DNA of 64,000 bases from UBA12087 sp964370815 (GTDB lineage: Bacteria > Chloroflexota > Anaerolineae > Anaerolineales > Villigracilaceae): the NCBI GenBank assembly GCA_964370815.1, contig CAYJKQ010000005.1, positions 149,640-213,639 of the forward strand. The letters run 5' to 3'. A program made the position numbers and the translations under genes. Of the stretch, positions 32,854 through 40,045 are shown in pieces; positions within the stretch are counted from its first letter, which is position 1, and each line of letters opens with the position of its first letter. Below the pieces are notes generated by a model. That model did no database searches, was not told the origin of the DNA, and was given only the letters and a program-made list of their open reading frames with translations.

Positions 32854-33118
32854 GCTATTCACCTCCTTTCAAGTAGGTAATAATTCTGATTGATTAATAA
32901 ATCTTGACTGGATATCTTCATATACCAACTCAAGTGCCTCAATCTCTTTTCGCCTCCGGCGAATATTTTCGGTTCACTCAACCATTGTACTTTTACCTCG
33001 TGGGTGAAGGTGTCGACTCTCGGTTGCGAACAGAGATCATTGCAACAAAGGTAATGGAAATAATTTACTTGTGTTCTCTTTATGATTTGTCTCCACCAGC
33101 TAGGCAATCCGCTTTCCA

Positions 33119-33499
33119 TCAACGATAAGCAAGAATTATGAGTACAATTATTGCAAGTGAAAAGACAAAAAACCCGGTCAAGTGCCAGAGTTCCAGCACC
33201 CATCCCTGGATCCCGGGGGCAAAAGGTGATGCATCAACATTTACTGGCAGCGAATAAATTGGAGTCGATGATACAGAGTGAATTTGACTTACTCCAGCGA
33301 TCTCAGAAAACCGTTCCGCCCGGGATTTGTAATCATCTGGATGACATTGCTGACATGCAGCAGCATCATTGCGAGTCGGGTAAAGAACCATTCCCTGATG
33401 GGCTTCTTCTACCAGGACTTCCGGATTTCCACCATGACAGTACGTGCATTTCATTGCTGCTCCCACTCGCCTTTCCAGGATGGTCAGATATTGGAGCAT
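33119..33499 (-). CDS. N-terminally truncated di-haem cytochrome-like protein with membrane anchor
   Basis: 126 residues starting at ATG 33499, seven bases after the XRE-cupin stop. MKCTYCHGGNPEVLVEEAHQGMVLYP and AACQQCHPDDYKSRAERFSEIAGV match the second and third haem segments of the tri-haem cytochrome at 13.5-14.3 kb. That protein's signal peptide and first haem region are absent; the N-terminus (LQYLTILERRVGAA) is not an export signal. A C-terminal span (LTGFFVFSLAIIVLIILAYR) remains. Without export no haem c would be attached, so this is either a decayed paralogue or a cytoplasmic CxxCH protein. Confidence 0.65.
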   Translation of the reverse strand: MLQYLTILERRVGAAMKCTYCHGGNPEVLVEEAHQGMVLYPTRNDAAACQQCHPDDYKSRAERFSEIAGVSQIHSVSSTPIYSLPVNVDASPFAPGIQGWVLELWHLTGFFVFSLAIIVLIILAYR

Positions 33500-33505
33500 C
33501 CTGCA

Positions 33506-34213
33506 TCACCCTTCGACCTGTTCGGTCTTGAAATGCTGTTCTGCGGACCGGTCGTTCTCATCAGCAGGGCAGAGGATCAGGATGGAGCGTGAGTTGGTAT
33601 CCCCTCGGTTTTCCCAACGATGGGAAAGATGAGCGTGGAAAATCAAACTATCGCCCGGGGCAAGGTTATACTCCTCTCCCGCAACCGTATAAGTGAGATG
33701 CCCTTCCAGACAGAAGACAAACTCCTGACCGGTATGGACAATAGGATCAAAGCCGCTGTCTGCCCCCGGTTCCAACGTGAGCAGGAGGGGTAATCCCTCA
33801 CCTAAGGTCAGCCCAGCTCCCAGATCTTCCAGTAATCCAAGGGCGAATGTGACCCGCCTGCGCTGTCCTGATTTTTGAAACTCTACATCTTTCGGAGAGA
33901 TTGAAGTTTCGAAGAAAGCGGTTATGGGTACGCGCAGGGCTTGCGCAAGATGTTGCAGGGTTCCAACACTCGGAGAAGTCTTGCCATTTTCAATCAGGCT
34001 GAGGGTATTGAAATTCAAGCCGGACAGTTCAGCCAAGAAGCGGATCGATAATCCTTGACTTGTGCGTAATTCACGCAGCCGGCCTCCGACATCAATACTT
34101 TGGGCTGTTTGCTTTCCATCTTCCGATTCCATCATTGCCTTCAGGCTATTCTGCCAATGAAGGGAACGGTGCATGATGTGCGGGCTGTTCTTACCTTGAT
34201 GATGTCTGGGCAT
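33506..34213 (-). CDS. XRE-family regulator with C-terminal cupin domain (third copy)
   Basis: 235 residues. The first about 35 residues are His-rich (PRHHQGKNSPHIMHRSLHW) and may be metal-sensing or simply a non-conserved leader; Met28/Met29 are alternative starts. Helix-turn-helix: VGGRLRELRTSQGLSIRFLAELSGLNFNTLSLIENGKTSPSV (spanned in parts). Cupin: HTGQEFVFCLEGHLTYTV and APGDSLIFHAHLSHRWEN. It is closer to the copy at 4.2 kb than to the one at 14.8 kb, even sharing the C-terminal CP(A/M)(D/E) and AE(Q/R)H sequence. It probably controls the cofactor cluster or the peroxiredoxin downstream. Confidence 0.85.
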   Translation of the reverse strand: MPRHHQGKNSPHIMHRSLHWQNSLKAMMESEDGKQTAQSIDVGGRLRELRTSQGLSIRFLAELSGLNFNTLSLIENGKTSPSVGTLQHLAQALRVPITAFFETSISPKDVEFQKSGQRRRVTFALGLLEDLGAGLTLGEGLPLLLTLEPGADSGFDPIVHTGQEFVFCLEGHLTYTVAGEEYNLAPGDSLIFHAHLSHRWENRGDTNSRSILILCPADENDRSAEQHFKTEQVEG

Positions 34214-34587
34214 GTGCCTCTTATCTTGTATCTATAACAATATTATAGTACAAATATACATTATTCGTACTAATTCATTATACACTATTTTAATGTGATT
34301 TTCTTCACATCCAGGAATGGATACGCCTCTTGATATTGTGCAACGTTGCACCGGTTACGCCAGAGCCAGAGTTTCTGCTAATATCTTCAGCTACAGGATG
34401 GTTGTCGAGACTTGAGCTCAACAAGTAACATGAGGGAGTGGAGAAGCCCAGTGAGTCTTTCCGCTTCCACCAGCGCATGCAAGAGAAAGAAGTTTAGGAG
34501 GTGGGCTCGGTTTCAATGTAAATTTTCTTGTACAATTAACAAAGGTGGGTGCGTTTTCGATGTGTAAGTGACTCACTTGCAGTTTAA
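34214..34587. other. 374-bp interval without a supported gene
   Basis: AT-rich promoter-like DNA upstream of the XRE-cupin gene, including TATTATAGTACAAATATA near 34240-34260. Minus-strand open frames here (34418-34834 and 34620-34937) have no family likeness and lie across the TrkA remnant on the other strand, so I leave them out. Confidence 0.5.
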
Positions 34588-34964
34588 AGTTTAAGGCATC
34601 ATTGCACGGATCAACAATTTCAAGGACGCCTGGTTGTTTCCCCCCCGATATGGGTGTGGTTGTCACGTTTATACCTAGAGGAAATATCCCTGGGAGACAG
34701 GATGACCCTTCTGGATCTGACGCTTGGCAATAATTCGCTGGTAGAAGAAAAAAAATAGAGCCGGGTTCGCCGGCCATTGGAAAACAGATCATCCAACTGC
34801 AATTGCCATCGAATTGCAGCTTCTTTGGTTTCATCCGTTACGGTGAGATCGTGCTGCCACTCTGGATCACTGTGTTGGAAGTGGAAGATGAAGTTCCGGC
34901 TCTGGTGGACAATGCAGTGCGTGGTCCACTGGCTCAATTATTGAGCAGGTCGGAAACGAAATAG
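34588..34964 (+). pseudogene. TrkA C-terminal domain remnant, frameshifted
   Basis: Conceptual translation from 34588 gives RLYLEEISLGDRMTLLDL, then NNSLVEEKK, and meets TAG. Shifting one base within the run of eight A at 34748-34755 continues IEPGSPAIGKQIIQLQLPSN, FIRYGEIVLPLWITVLEVEDE and ALVDNAVRGPLAQLL to TAG 34962-34964. EISLGDxMTLL-LxxGNxSLVEEK-IxPGSPAIGK and GEIVLP...VLEVxDEVxALVD are what I know from TrkA-type K+ uptake regulatory proteins (TrkA_C/RCK_C). The NAD-binding domain and start are gone. It lies end-to-end with the KimA-like K+ importer gene. Confidence 0.7.
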
Positions 34965-35083
34965 AGCAGGAAAGACCAGCCCCTCAGGCTGAGACTGCCT
35001 TCTGCAAACTCAATACCGAAACAAATATTCACATTGTCAATTATGTTTCTAAAATGCCAATTCCATTTTCTTTGTGGTCATGA

Positions 35084-36997
35084 TCATACTTTCGAGTCTA
35101 TGTGTATTGGCACCTCGATCAGAACAATGTCCTTATATCCGCTCAACGCCCAGCGAAGTTGTGCGGCAGTCTGGTTGTGCAACAGCCGCGCAACTCTATT
35201 CGTGGGAATGAAAGTTGGAATAACGACCGTTGTGATCTGATCTGGAAACTCATCATTATTGACCTTCTCAATGTAATTAACAATTGGTGTTATCACATCG
35301 CGATAATCGTATTCTATCGTTATCAGTTTTATCCGGCGGGTCAACTTCGAAAAACGTTTCCAACGTCTCAACAAGCGTTCCTTCATCTCCGGGGAGGTTG
35401 TTACGCAAATGGCGCGCGCATCCTTTGAAAAACGCCTTGCGTACATCAATGCGCGCAATGTCCCTCGATGGACATCTCCAATGGGGATGATCACAACATT
35501 GGCAACTTCGGCAAGTGAATCGGGTTGCAGATCATTGGTGCTGAGAGCAGAAGAAACGAGCTCATAATGGTGATGAATGGAATAGAACATGACTACCAGG
35601 ATGGGGATGATCACTATCACGATCCAGGCGCCTTCCATGAACTTGGTGCTCATCAGAATGATGAAGACCAGAAAGGTGACCATTGCTCCAACAGCATTTA
35701 AGGCTTGTTTCCAGCGTACACCTTTTTCATAATGGATGCGGGTTACTTTGGTGACAATAGATTCCCCGGGCTTTAAATGCGCAATTCTACCCATCAGACG
35801 AAACATGCCGGTCTGCGAGATGCTGAAGCTGAGCATGACACCCAGGGCATATAGGGGCAGCATGGCGATCTCATTGGCCTGGAAAAGTAAAACGATGAGT
35901 ATTGCAATGAACGCCAGAACTGCGATCCCCGAACTGAATACCAGGCGATCACCACGGTTTTGCATCCACCCCGGCATAAAGCGGTCATTTGAAAGAAATG
36001 AACTCAGACGCGGGAAATCCTGGTAGGCAGTATTGGCAGCCAGGAACAGGATGGCTGCTGTGAATAATTGTACCCAGTAATAAATAAAATTTTTGCCAGT
36101 GATTGCGCGTGTCATTTGTGAGAGGATGCTTTCAGCTTCTTCAGGCACCAGGTGCATGTGTGTGGCTAGTACGGTAATGCCCACAAACAACGACATGGCC
36201 ATCGTGCCCATTACCACCATTGTGATGACCGCATTTTTTGCCTCGGGTGGTCTAAAAGCCTGCACGCCGTTGCTGATGGCTTCGATCCCTGTCAAAGCTG
36301 TGCAACCACCTGAGAAGGCTCTTAACAGCAGCCATAAGTAAGCAAAACCTTCTGGTGCGGAAATAGCGGGAACAGGAATTTCCAACATCGGCAACGGACT
36401 GGCACCAAAGATCTGTGCTTGTCTTACAAATCCGATCAGGATGGTTGTTAGTACGCCAGCCACAAAGGCATAGGTCGGGATGGCGAAAACTGTGCCACTT
36501 TCACGAACCCCGCGCAAATTCATCCAGGTTATGATGATGATAGCCAGAATAGCCATCTCGATGCGATAGGCAAATGTTTCCGGGAATGCGGAAGTGACAG
36601 CACGTACCCCGGCAGAGACTGAAACTGCCACAGTCAGAATGTAATCAGTCAGCAAGGCGGCTGCAGCCAGCAGGGATGGAAATTGACCCAGGTTATCTTT
36701 GGCAACCGTGTATGCGCCGCCGCCATCCGGGTAGTGCAGGATGGTCTGAATATAACTGGAGATCACCAGTAAGATCAACCCGGCTACACCCAATCCCACT
36801 GGCAGGGTTAAAGCCAATGATTGGCTTCCCAGGACGATCAGCACGCTCATGATGGCTTCGGTGGCATACGCATTGCTGCTGATCGGGTCAGATGCAAAAA
36901 CTGCCAGGGCGCGCACTTTATCCAGGCGCTCGTGAAGCTCCATGCTGGTAGGAAATGGTTCGCCGATTAAAAAGCGTTTGATGTTTGAAAATGGCAT
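35084..36997 (-). CDS. kimA: KimA/YdaO-type potassium importer (APC superfamily)
   Basis: 637 residues: about twelve spans to residue 480 and a cytoplasmic C-terminal domain of about 150 residues (NVVIIPIGDVHRGTLRALMYARRF ... TTVVIPTFIPTNRVARLLHNQTA). The N-terminus IKRFLIGEPFPTSME...LDKVRALAVFASDPISSNAYATE and the transport core GGGAYTVAKDNLG and SGGCTALTGIEAISNGV closely follow Bacillus subtilis KimA, a high-affinity K+ importer inhibited by c-di-AMP. An amino-acid permease role is less likely. In Bacillus the gene is preceded by a c-di-AMP riboswitch; I could not recognise one upstream here. Confidence 0.85.
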   Translation of the reverse strand: MPFSNIKRFLIGEPFPTSMELHERLDKVRALAVFASDPISSNAYATEAIMSVLIVLGSQSLALTLPVGLGVAGLILLVISSYIQTILHYPDGGGAYTVAKDNLGQFPSLLAAAALLTDYILTVAVSVSAGVRAVTSAFPETFAYRIEMAILAIIIITWMNLRGVRESGTVFAIPTYAFVAGVLTTILIGFVRQAQIFGASPLPMLEIPVPAISAPEGFAYLWLLLRAFSGGCTALTGIEAISNGVQAFRPPEAKNAVITMVVMGTMAMSLFVGITVLATHMHLVPEEAESILSQMTRAITGKNFIYYWVQLFTAAILFLAANTAYQDFPRLSSFLSNDRFMPGWMQNRGDRLVFSSGIAVLAFIAILIVLLFQANEIAMLPLYALGVMLSFSISQTGMFRLMGRIAHLKPGESIVTKVTRIHYEKGVRWKQALNAVGAMVTFLVFIILMSTKFMEGAWIVIVIIPILVVMFYSIHHHYELVSSALSTNDLQPDSLAEVANVVIIPIGDVHRGTLRALMYARRFSKDARAICVTTSPEMKERLLRRWKRFSKLTRRIKLITIEYDYRDVITPIVNYIEKVNNDEFPDQITTVVIPTFIPTNRVARLLHNQTAAQLRWALSGYKDIVLIEVPIHIDSKV

Positions 36998-37308
36998 TGT
37001 TATTTCTCTTCGGGAGTAATTTACTCAGTTAGTCAACGCAAAATTATACCCTTATTGTTTTCCACCATAAGTATAACATTTAATTCAATCTCCTTTAATC
37101 AATTGGTTCGCAGTTCGCACCCTGCGGGGTTGCCTCACGGAATCCACGGTCGGTCACTTAAAAAGCCCCCGGACGGGGGCTTTAGGATATGTGCAATTGT
37201 CAAAACTTACGATTTCCTGGTTCAGTCAGGTTGATCTATTGCTTTTTATCCGGAAATTTTCTGCCGGTTTAATAATACGAATGTCAACCTGAAGAACCAG
37301 ACAGGATT
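36998..37308. other. 311-bp interval with terminator and an unexplained conserved-looking segment
   Basis: No gene. It lies upstream of the KimA-like gene and downstream of tatA, both leftward. Besides the terminator at 37162-37183 it holds, around 37108-37138, the segment GGTTCGCAGTTCGCACCCTG with continuing CGGGGTTGCC, which is GC-rich in AT-rich surroundings and can fold on itself; it may be a 5' leader structure of the K+ importer. Confidence 0.45.
37162..37183. terminator. intrinsic terminator after tatA (bidirectional shape)
   Basis: Perfect stem AAAGCCCCCG/CGGGGGCTTT with loop GA, ending in a short T run on the minus strand (CTTTTTAAG). It would end the aminotransferase-tatA transcript before the KimA promoter. 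Confidence 0.85.
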
Positions 37309-37491
37309 CTACTCTTTTGGAGTACTATCTTCTTCTTTGGATTTCTCATCATCGCCTTTTAAACCATCTTTAAAGGCGCGTATTCCGCCACCCAGCTCAC
37401 CAGCTATCTTGCCGATTCGTCCAACTCCGAAAAGAAGAACAATAACCAAACCGATGATAATAAGTTCAGGGGTACCAAGACCACCGATCAT
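37309..37491 (-). CDS. tatA: TatA/E-family twin-arginine translocase subunit
   Basis: 60 residues: N-terminal LGTPELIIIGLVIVLLFG span, then the amphipathic helix GVGRIGKIAGELGGGIRAFKDGL and a charged tail (KGDDEKSKEEDSTPKE). This is the pore-forming component for folded-protein export and would serve the Tat substrate at 10.2-12.3 kb. Its start overlaps the aminotransferase stop by 4 nt (ATGA). TatC is not in the window. Confidence 0.95.
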   Translation of the reverse strand: MIGGLGTPELIIIGLVIVLLFGVGRIGKIAGELGGGIRAFKDGLKGDDEKSKEEDSTPKE

Positions 37492-38666
37492 TGCATATCT
37501 CCTAAATAATTTAAAGCAGTTTGAATTCTTTCCAAACCTTTCTTGATTATATCACTTGAGGTGGCATAAGAAAGTCGAAGGTATCCTTCTCCGTTTGCTC
37601 CAAAGGCGGATCCGGGCAACAATGCCACGCCTGCTTTTTCCAGGATCAAGTTCGCCAGCGAATGGGATGTCATACCCGTGGCTTTGATGTTGGGAAAGGC
37701 ATAAAAGGCACCTTGCGGTGTCTCACAGTTGAACCCGGGCAGAGCATTTAACAAGGGCACGATCACATCTCTGCGGTGTTGATATTCAGCTACCACCTCT
37801 TCCACCTGTTGCTGTGGTCCCAGGATGGCTTCCATACCTGCAAACTGTGTGAACTCTGCTGTGGAGCCGATAGAATGTGTCAACAGCAGGCTGACCCGAT
37901 CCGCCAGCTCGGGTGGCATGACGCCGAAACCCAGCCGCCAACCGGTCATGGCATAGGTCTTGGAAAAACCATCCACGATGACCGTGCGGGGCTGCATACC
38001 GGGGATGGATGCAATGGAAGGCACTTTCAGTCCGTCGTAGGCAACCCGCGAATAGATCTCATCCGACATCACCCAGCAATTGTACCGTTGAGCTTTTTCA
38101 GCAATATGCTCCAGGTCTTCCATTGGCATGACCCCGCCAGTGGGATTGCCGGGAGAATTGAGGATGATCAATTTGGTACGTGCATTCACCAGGTGGTCGA
38201 ACACCTCCAGATCGAATGAAAAATTATTCTCCTCCAGGAGGGGTACAGCCACAGGATTGCCGCCTGCCAGCCGGATCATTGCCTCGTAGGTGGGAAATCC
38301 GGGGTCGGGGTAGATGACTTCATCCCCCGCTTCGACCAGTGCCAGGGTCGGGAAGAATAAGGCTGGTTTGGCGCCTGGACCTACCACCACTTCTTCGGGT
38401 TCAATGTGGATGCCACGCCGGTCTCCACAGTCTTTGGCGATCACCTCGCGTAAGGAGGGCATCCCTGCCGGGGATGTGTAATGGGTGCGGCCTTCGGTGA
38501 TGGCTCGAATACCCGCCCGGCTGATATTGGAGAAAGTATCAAGATCGGGTTGTCCGATCTCAAAGTGGATGATCTCCCGCCCGGCGGCTTCCATTTGATT
38601 GGCTTTTACCAACACCTGGTAGGCACCTTCGGGCTTAAGGTGGTTGCTTCTGGCTGAAAATGGCAT
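37488..38666 (-). CDS. class I/II pyridoxal-phosphate aminotransferase
   Basis: 392 residues from ATG 38666, with GAGG six bases ahead. It belongs to the aspartate-aminotransferase-like group: IIHFEIGQPDLDT near the start, VVGPGAKPALFF, the NSPGNPTGG substrate loop, SDEIYSRVAYDG, the PLP lysine in VDGFSKTYAMTGWRLGF, and GSAFGANGEGYLRLSYA with the carboxylate-binding Arg. Likely reaction is amino transfer between aspartate, alanine or another amino acid and 2-oxoglutarate; exact specificity cannot be read. Co-transcribed with tatA. Confidence 0.92.
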   Translation of the reverse strand: MPFSARSNHLKPEGAYQVLVKANQMEAAGREIIHFEIGQPDLDTFSNISRAGIRAITEGRTHYTSPAGMPSLREVIAKDCGDRRGIHIEPEEVVVGPGAKPALFFPTLALVEAGDEVIYPDPGFPTYEAMIRLAGGNPVAVPLLEENNFSFDLEVFDHLVNARTKLIILNSPGNPTGGVMPMEDLEHIAEKAQRYNCWVMSDEIYSRVAYDGLKVPSIASIPGMQPRTVIVDGFSKTYAMTGWRLGFGVMPPELADRVSLLLTHSIGSTAEFTQFAGMEAILGPQQQVEEVVAEYQHRRDVIVPLLNALPGFNCETPQGAFYAFPNIKATGMTSHSLANLILEKAGVALLPGSAFGANGEGYLRLSYATSSDIIKKGLERIQTALNYLGDMQ

Positions 38667-39164
38667 AATGAACCTCGTTAGAATTATTCCGAACCCATAA
38701 ACCAACACTCAGTGAAGGTCGGGTCGGAGCAGCAGGTACTATTACAGTCCCAATATTCTAATAGATGAAGATCCCATTAATGGACTTTTTAGAGGGATAT
38801 TTACAGGCAGGTGTACAAGCCATGGATGATCACATCTGAATGACTTTGTTCCTATTATTATACAATCTGCCATCCAATATTGTAATTGTTTACGGTTTTT
38901 AGCACCTGAAAGTTTGGTTTATCAACTACATTCCCTTGTAAAATGGAAGCGACATCTCCTCATTTTTGCGATCTACTCGCAGGGTTGTGCAATGATCCCT
39001 TCCGCCTGTGGGAAGGCTCAGGCGTGAAAAACCACCGATAAGCTTGTAATCAATCGGTTGTTATCCTATAATTGGGCTATCAGCAGTGTGTTCGCAGTAT
39101 TTACAGGTGCATGAATTTTGAAAATAAACCTTCCCGGATCATAAATTAAACTGGAGAACAACCA
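38667..39164. other. 498-bp divergent intergenic region
   Basis: No gene is supported. It separates the leftward aminotransferase gene from the rightward VIT-family gene and holds a good promoter for the latter (39044-39072) and a small hairpin CCTTCC-N7-GGAAGG at 38998-39016. The AT-rich part at 38830-38900 could hold the aminotransferase promoter. Confidence 0.5.
39044..39072 (+). promoter_or_regulatory. sigma70-type promoter for the VIT-family gene
   Basis: TTGTAA (39044-39049), 17-bp spacer, TATAAT (39067-39072). A transcript would start near 39079, giving a leader of about 86 nt before ATG 39165. Confidence 0.45.
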
Positions 39165-39971
39165 ATGGCAGGTCCGTCCAAGCGACTGGAAGAGGCTCGC
39201 AAAGCCTTTTTAAAAGGCGACAAACAGGCGTCGGCGCACGCACATACCCATATAGCCATATCCCAGGCGGAAGAGAAACATGGCATGGCAGGCAGTCAAT
39301 ATCTTGGCGAGATGGTCTATGGCGGGTTGGATGGGATCATTACCACTTTCGCCGTGGTCACCGGCGTGGCAGGTGCGCAACTTGGCACCTCCATCATTCT
39401 CATCCTCGGGTTGGCCAACCTGCTGGCGGATGGTTTTTCGATGGCAACCGGTGCCTATGTTTCATTAAAAAGCGAGCAGGAATACTATCGCAAAGAATGG
39501 GAGCGCGAAGCCTGGGAGGTGGAACATTTTCCGGATGGCGAGCGCATGGAATTAATGGATGTGTATCGCAGCCGCAGCTATAGTGAAGAAGATGCCCGGC
39601 AGCTGGTTGAGATCCAGAGCAGGGAACCAACCCGCTGGGTGAATGCCATGATGCTGGATGAACTCGGTATGTTGAAGGATGAATCCAACCCCCTGGTTAA
39701 TGGGCTTGTGACCTTTGGAGCCTTCATTGTGGCGGGTTCAGTACCATTACTTGTATATCTACTTGGTTTGTTGGTTTCGATTCCTCAAGCGAGCACCTTT
39801 CCTGCCTCACTCATCATGTCAGCCCTGGCTCTCTTCGGGCTGGGTGCCGCAAAAGTGACAGTGACCAAACTTAACCCGATCCGCAGCGGCTTGGAAATGC
39901 TGATTGTTGGCAGCCTGGCAGCGGGTGTGGCTTACGTTGTTGGTGCGCTCTTAAAAGGCATCGGTGGATAA
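39165..39971 (+). CDS. VIT1/CCC1-family Fe/Mn transporter
   Basis: 268 residues. The family signature EMVYGGLDGIITTFAVVTGVAGAQL (residues 49-73) and LGLANLLADGFSMATGAYVSLKSEQEYY are followed by a soluble cytoplasmic segment (about 105-175) rich in Glu and His-Glu that in plant VIT1 binds transported metal, then three C-terminal spans. A 45-residue basic/His N-terminal extension (HAHTHIAIS) may bind metal. Proteins of this family move Fe2+ or Mn2+ out of the cytoplasm by H+ antiport. It is followed by a terminator and is monocistronic. Confidence 0.9.
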   Translation: MAGPSKRLEEARKAFLKGDKQASAHAHTHIAISQAEEKHGMAGSQYLGEMVYGGLDGIITTFAVVTGVAGAQLGTSIILILGLANLLADGFSMATGAYVSLKSEQEYYRKEWEREAWEVEHFPDGERMELMDVYRSRSYSEEDARQLVEIQSREPTRWVNAMMLDELGMLKDESNPLVNGLVTFGAFIVAGSVPLLVYLLGLLVSIPQASTFPASLIMSALALFGLGAAKVTVTKLNPIRSGLEMLIVGSLAAGVAYVVGALLKGIGG

Positions 39972-39975
39972 ATTT

Positions 39976-40000
39976 AGCCAGGCACGCTTCGTCCTTGGCT
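39976..40000 (+). terminator. terminator after the VIT-family gene
   Basis: 11-bp stem AGCCAGGCACG with CGTCCTTGGCT (one mismatch, one G-U), 3-nt loop, followed by GCTCTTTTATTT. Confidence 0.7.
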
Positions 40001-40045
40001 GCTCTTTTATTTAGTTCTATTGGATTAAATTATTAAGGATTAATT

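Noticed and set aside
33119..34213. XRE-cupin and truncated cytochrome lie in the same frame, separated only by TGA, with a nearby 7-bp stem CAGGATG/CATCCTG, which might be a third Sec site.
   Set aside because: The TGA falls at the natural C-terminus of the cupin family, not at a Cys position; the stem has a 14-nt loop beginning CT, lacking the early G of a SECIS; and the second protein has its own ATG.
34418..34937. Two long minus-strand open frames (138 and 105 codons).
   Set aside because: They lie opposite the TrkA remnant, lack ribosome-binding sites and family likeness, and their composition (many Pro, Ser, Cys) is that of antisense frames.
35084..36997. Generic amino-acid permease annotation.
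   Set aside because: N-terminal signature, cytoplasmic C-terminal domain and overall pattern follow KimA/YdaO much more closely.
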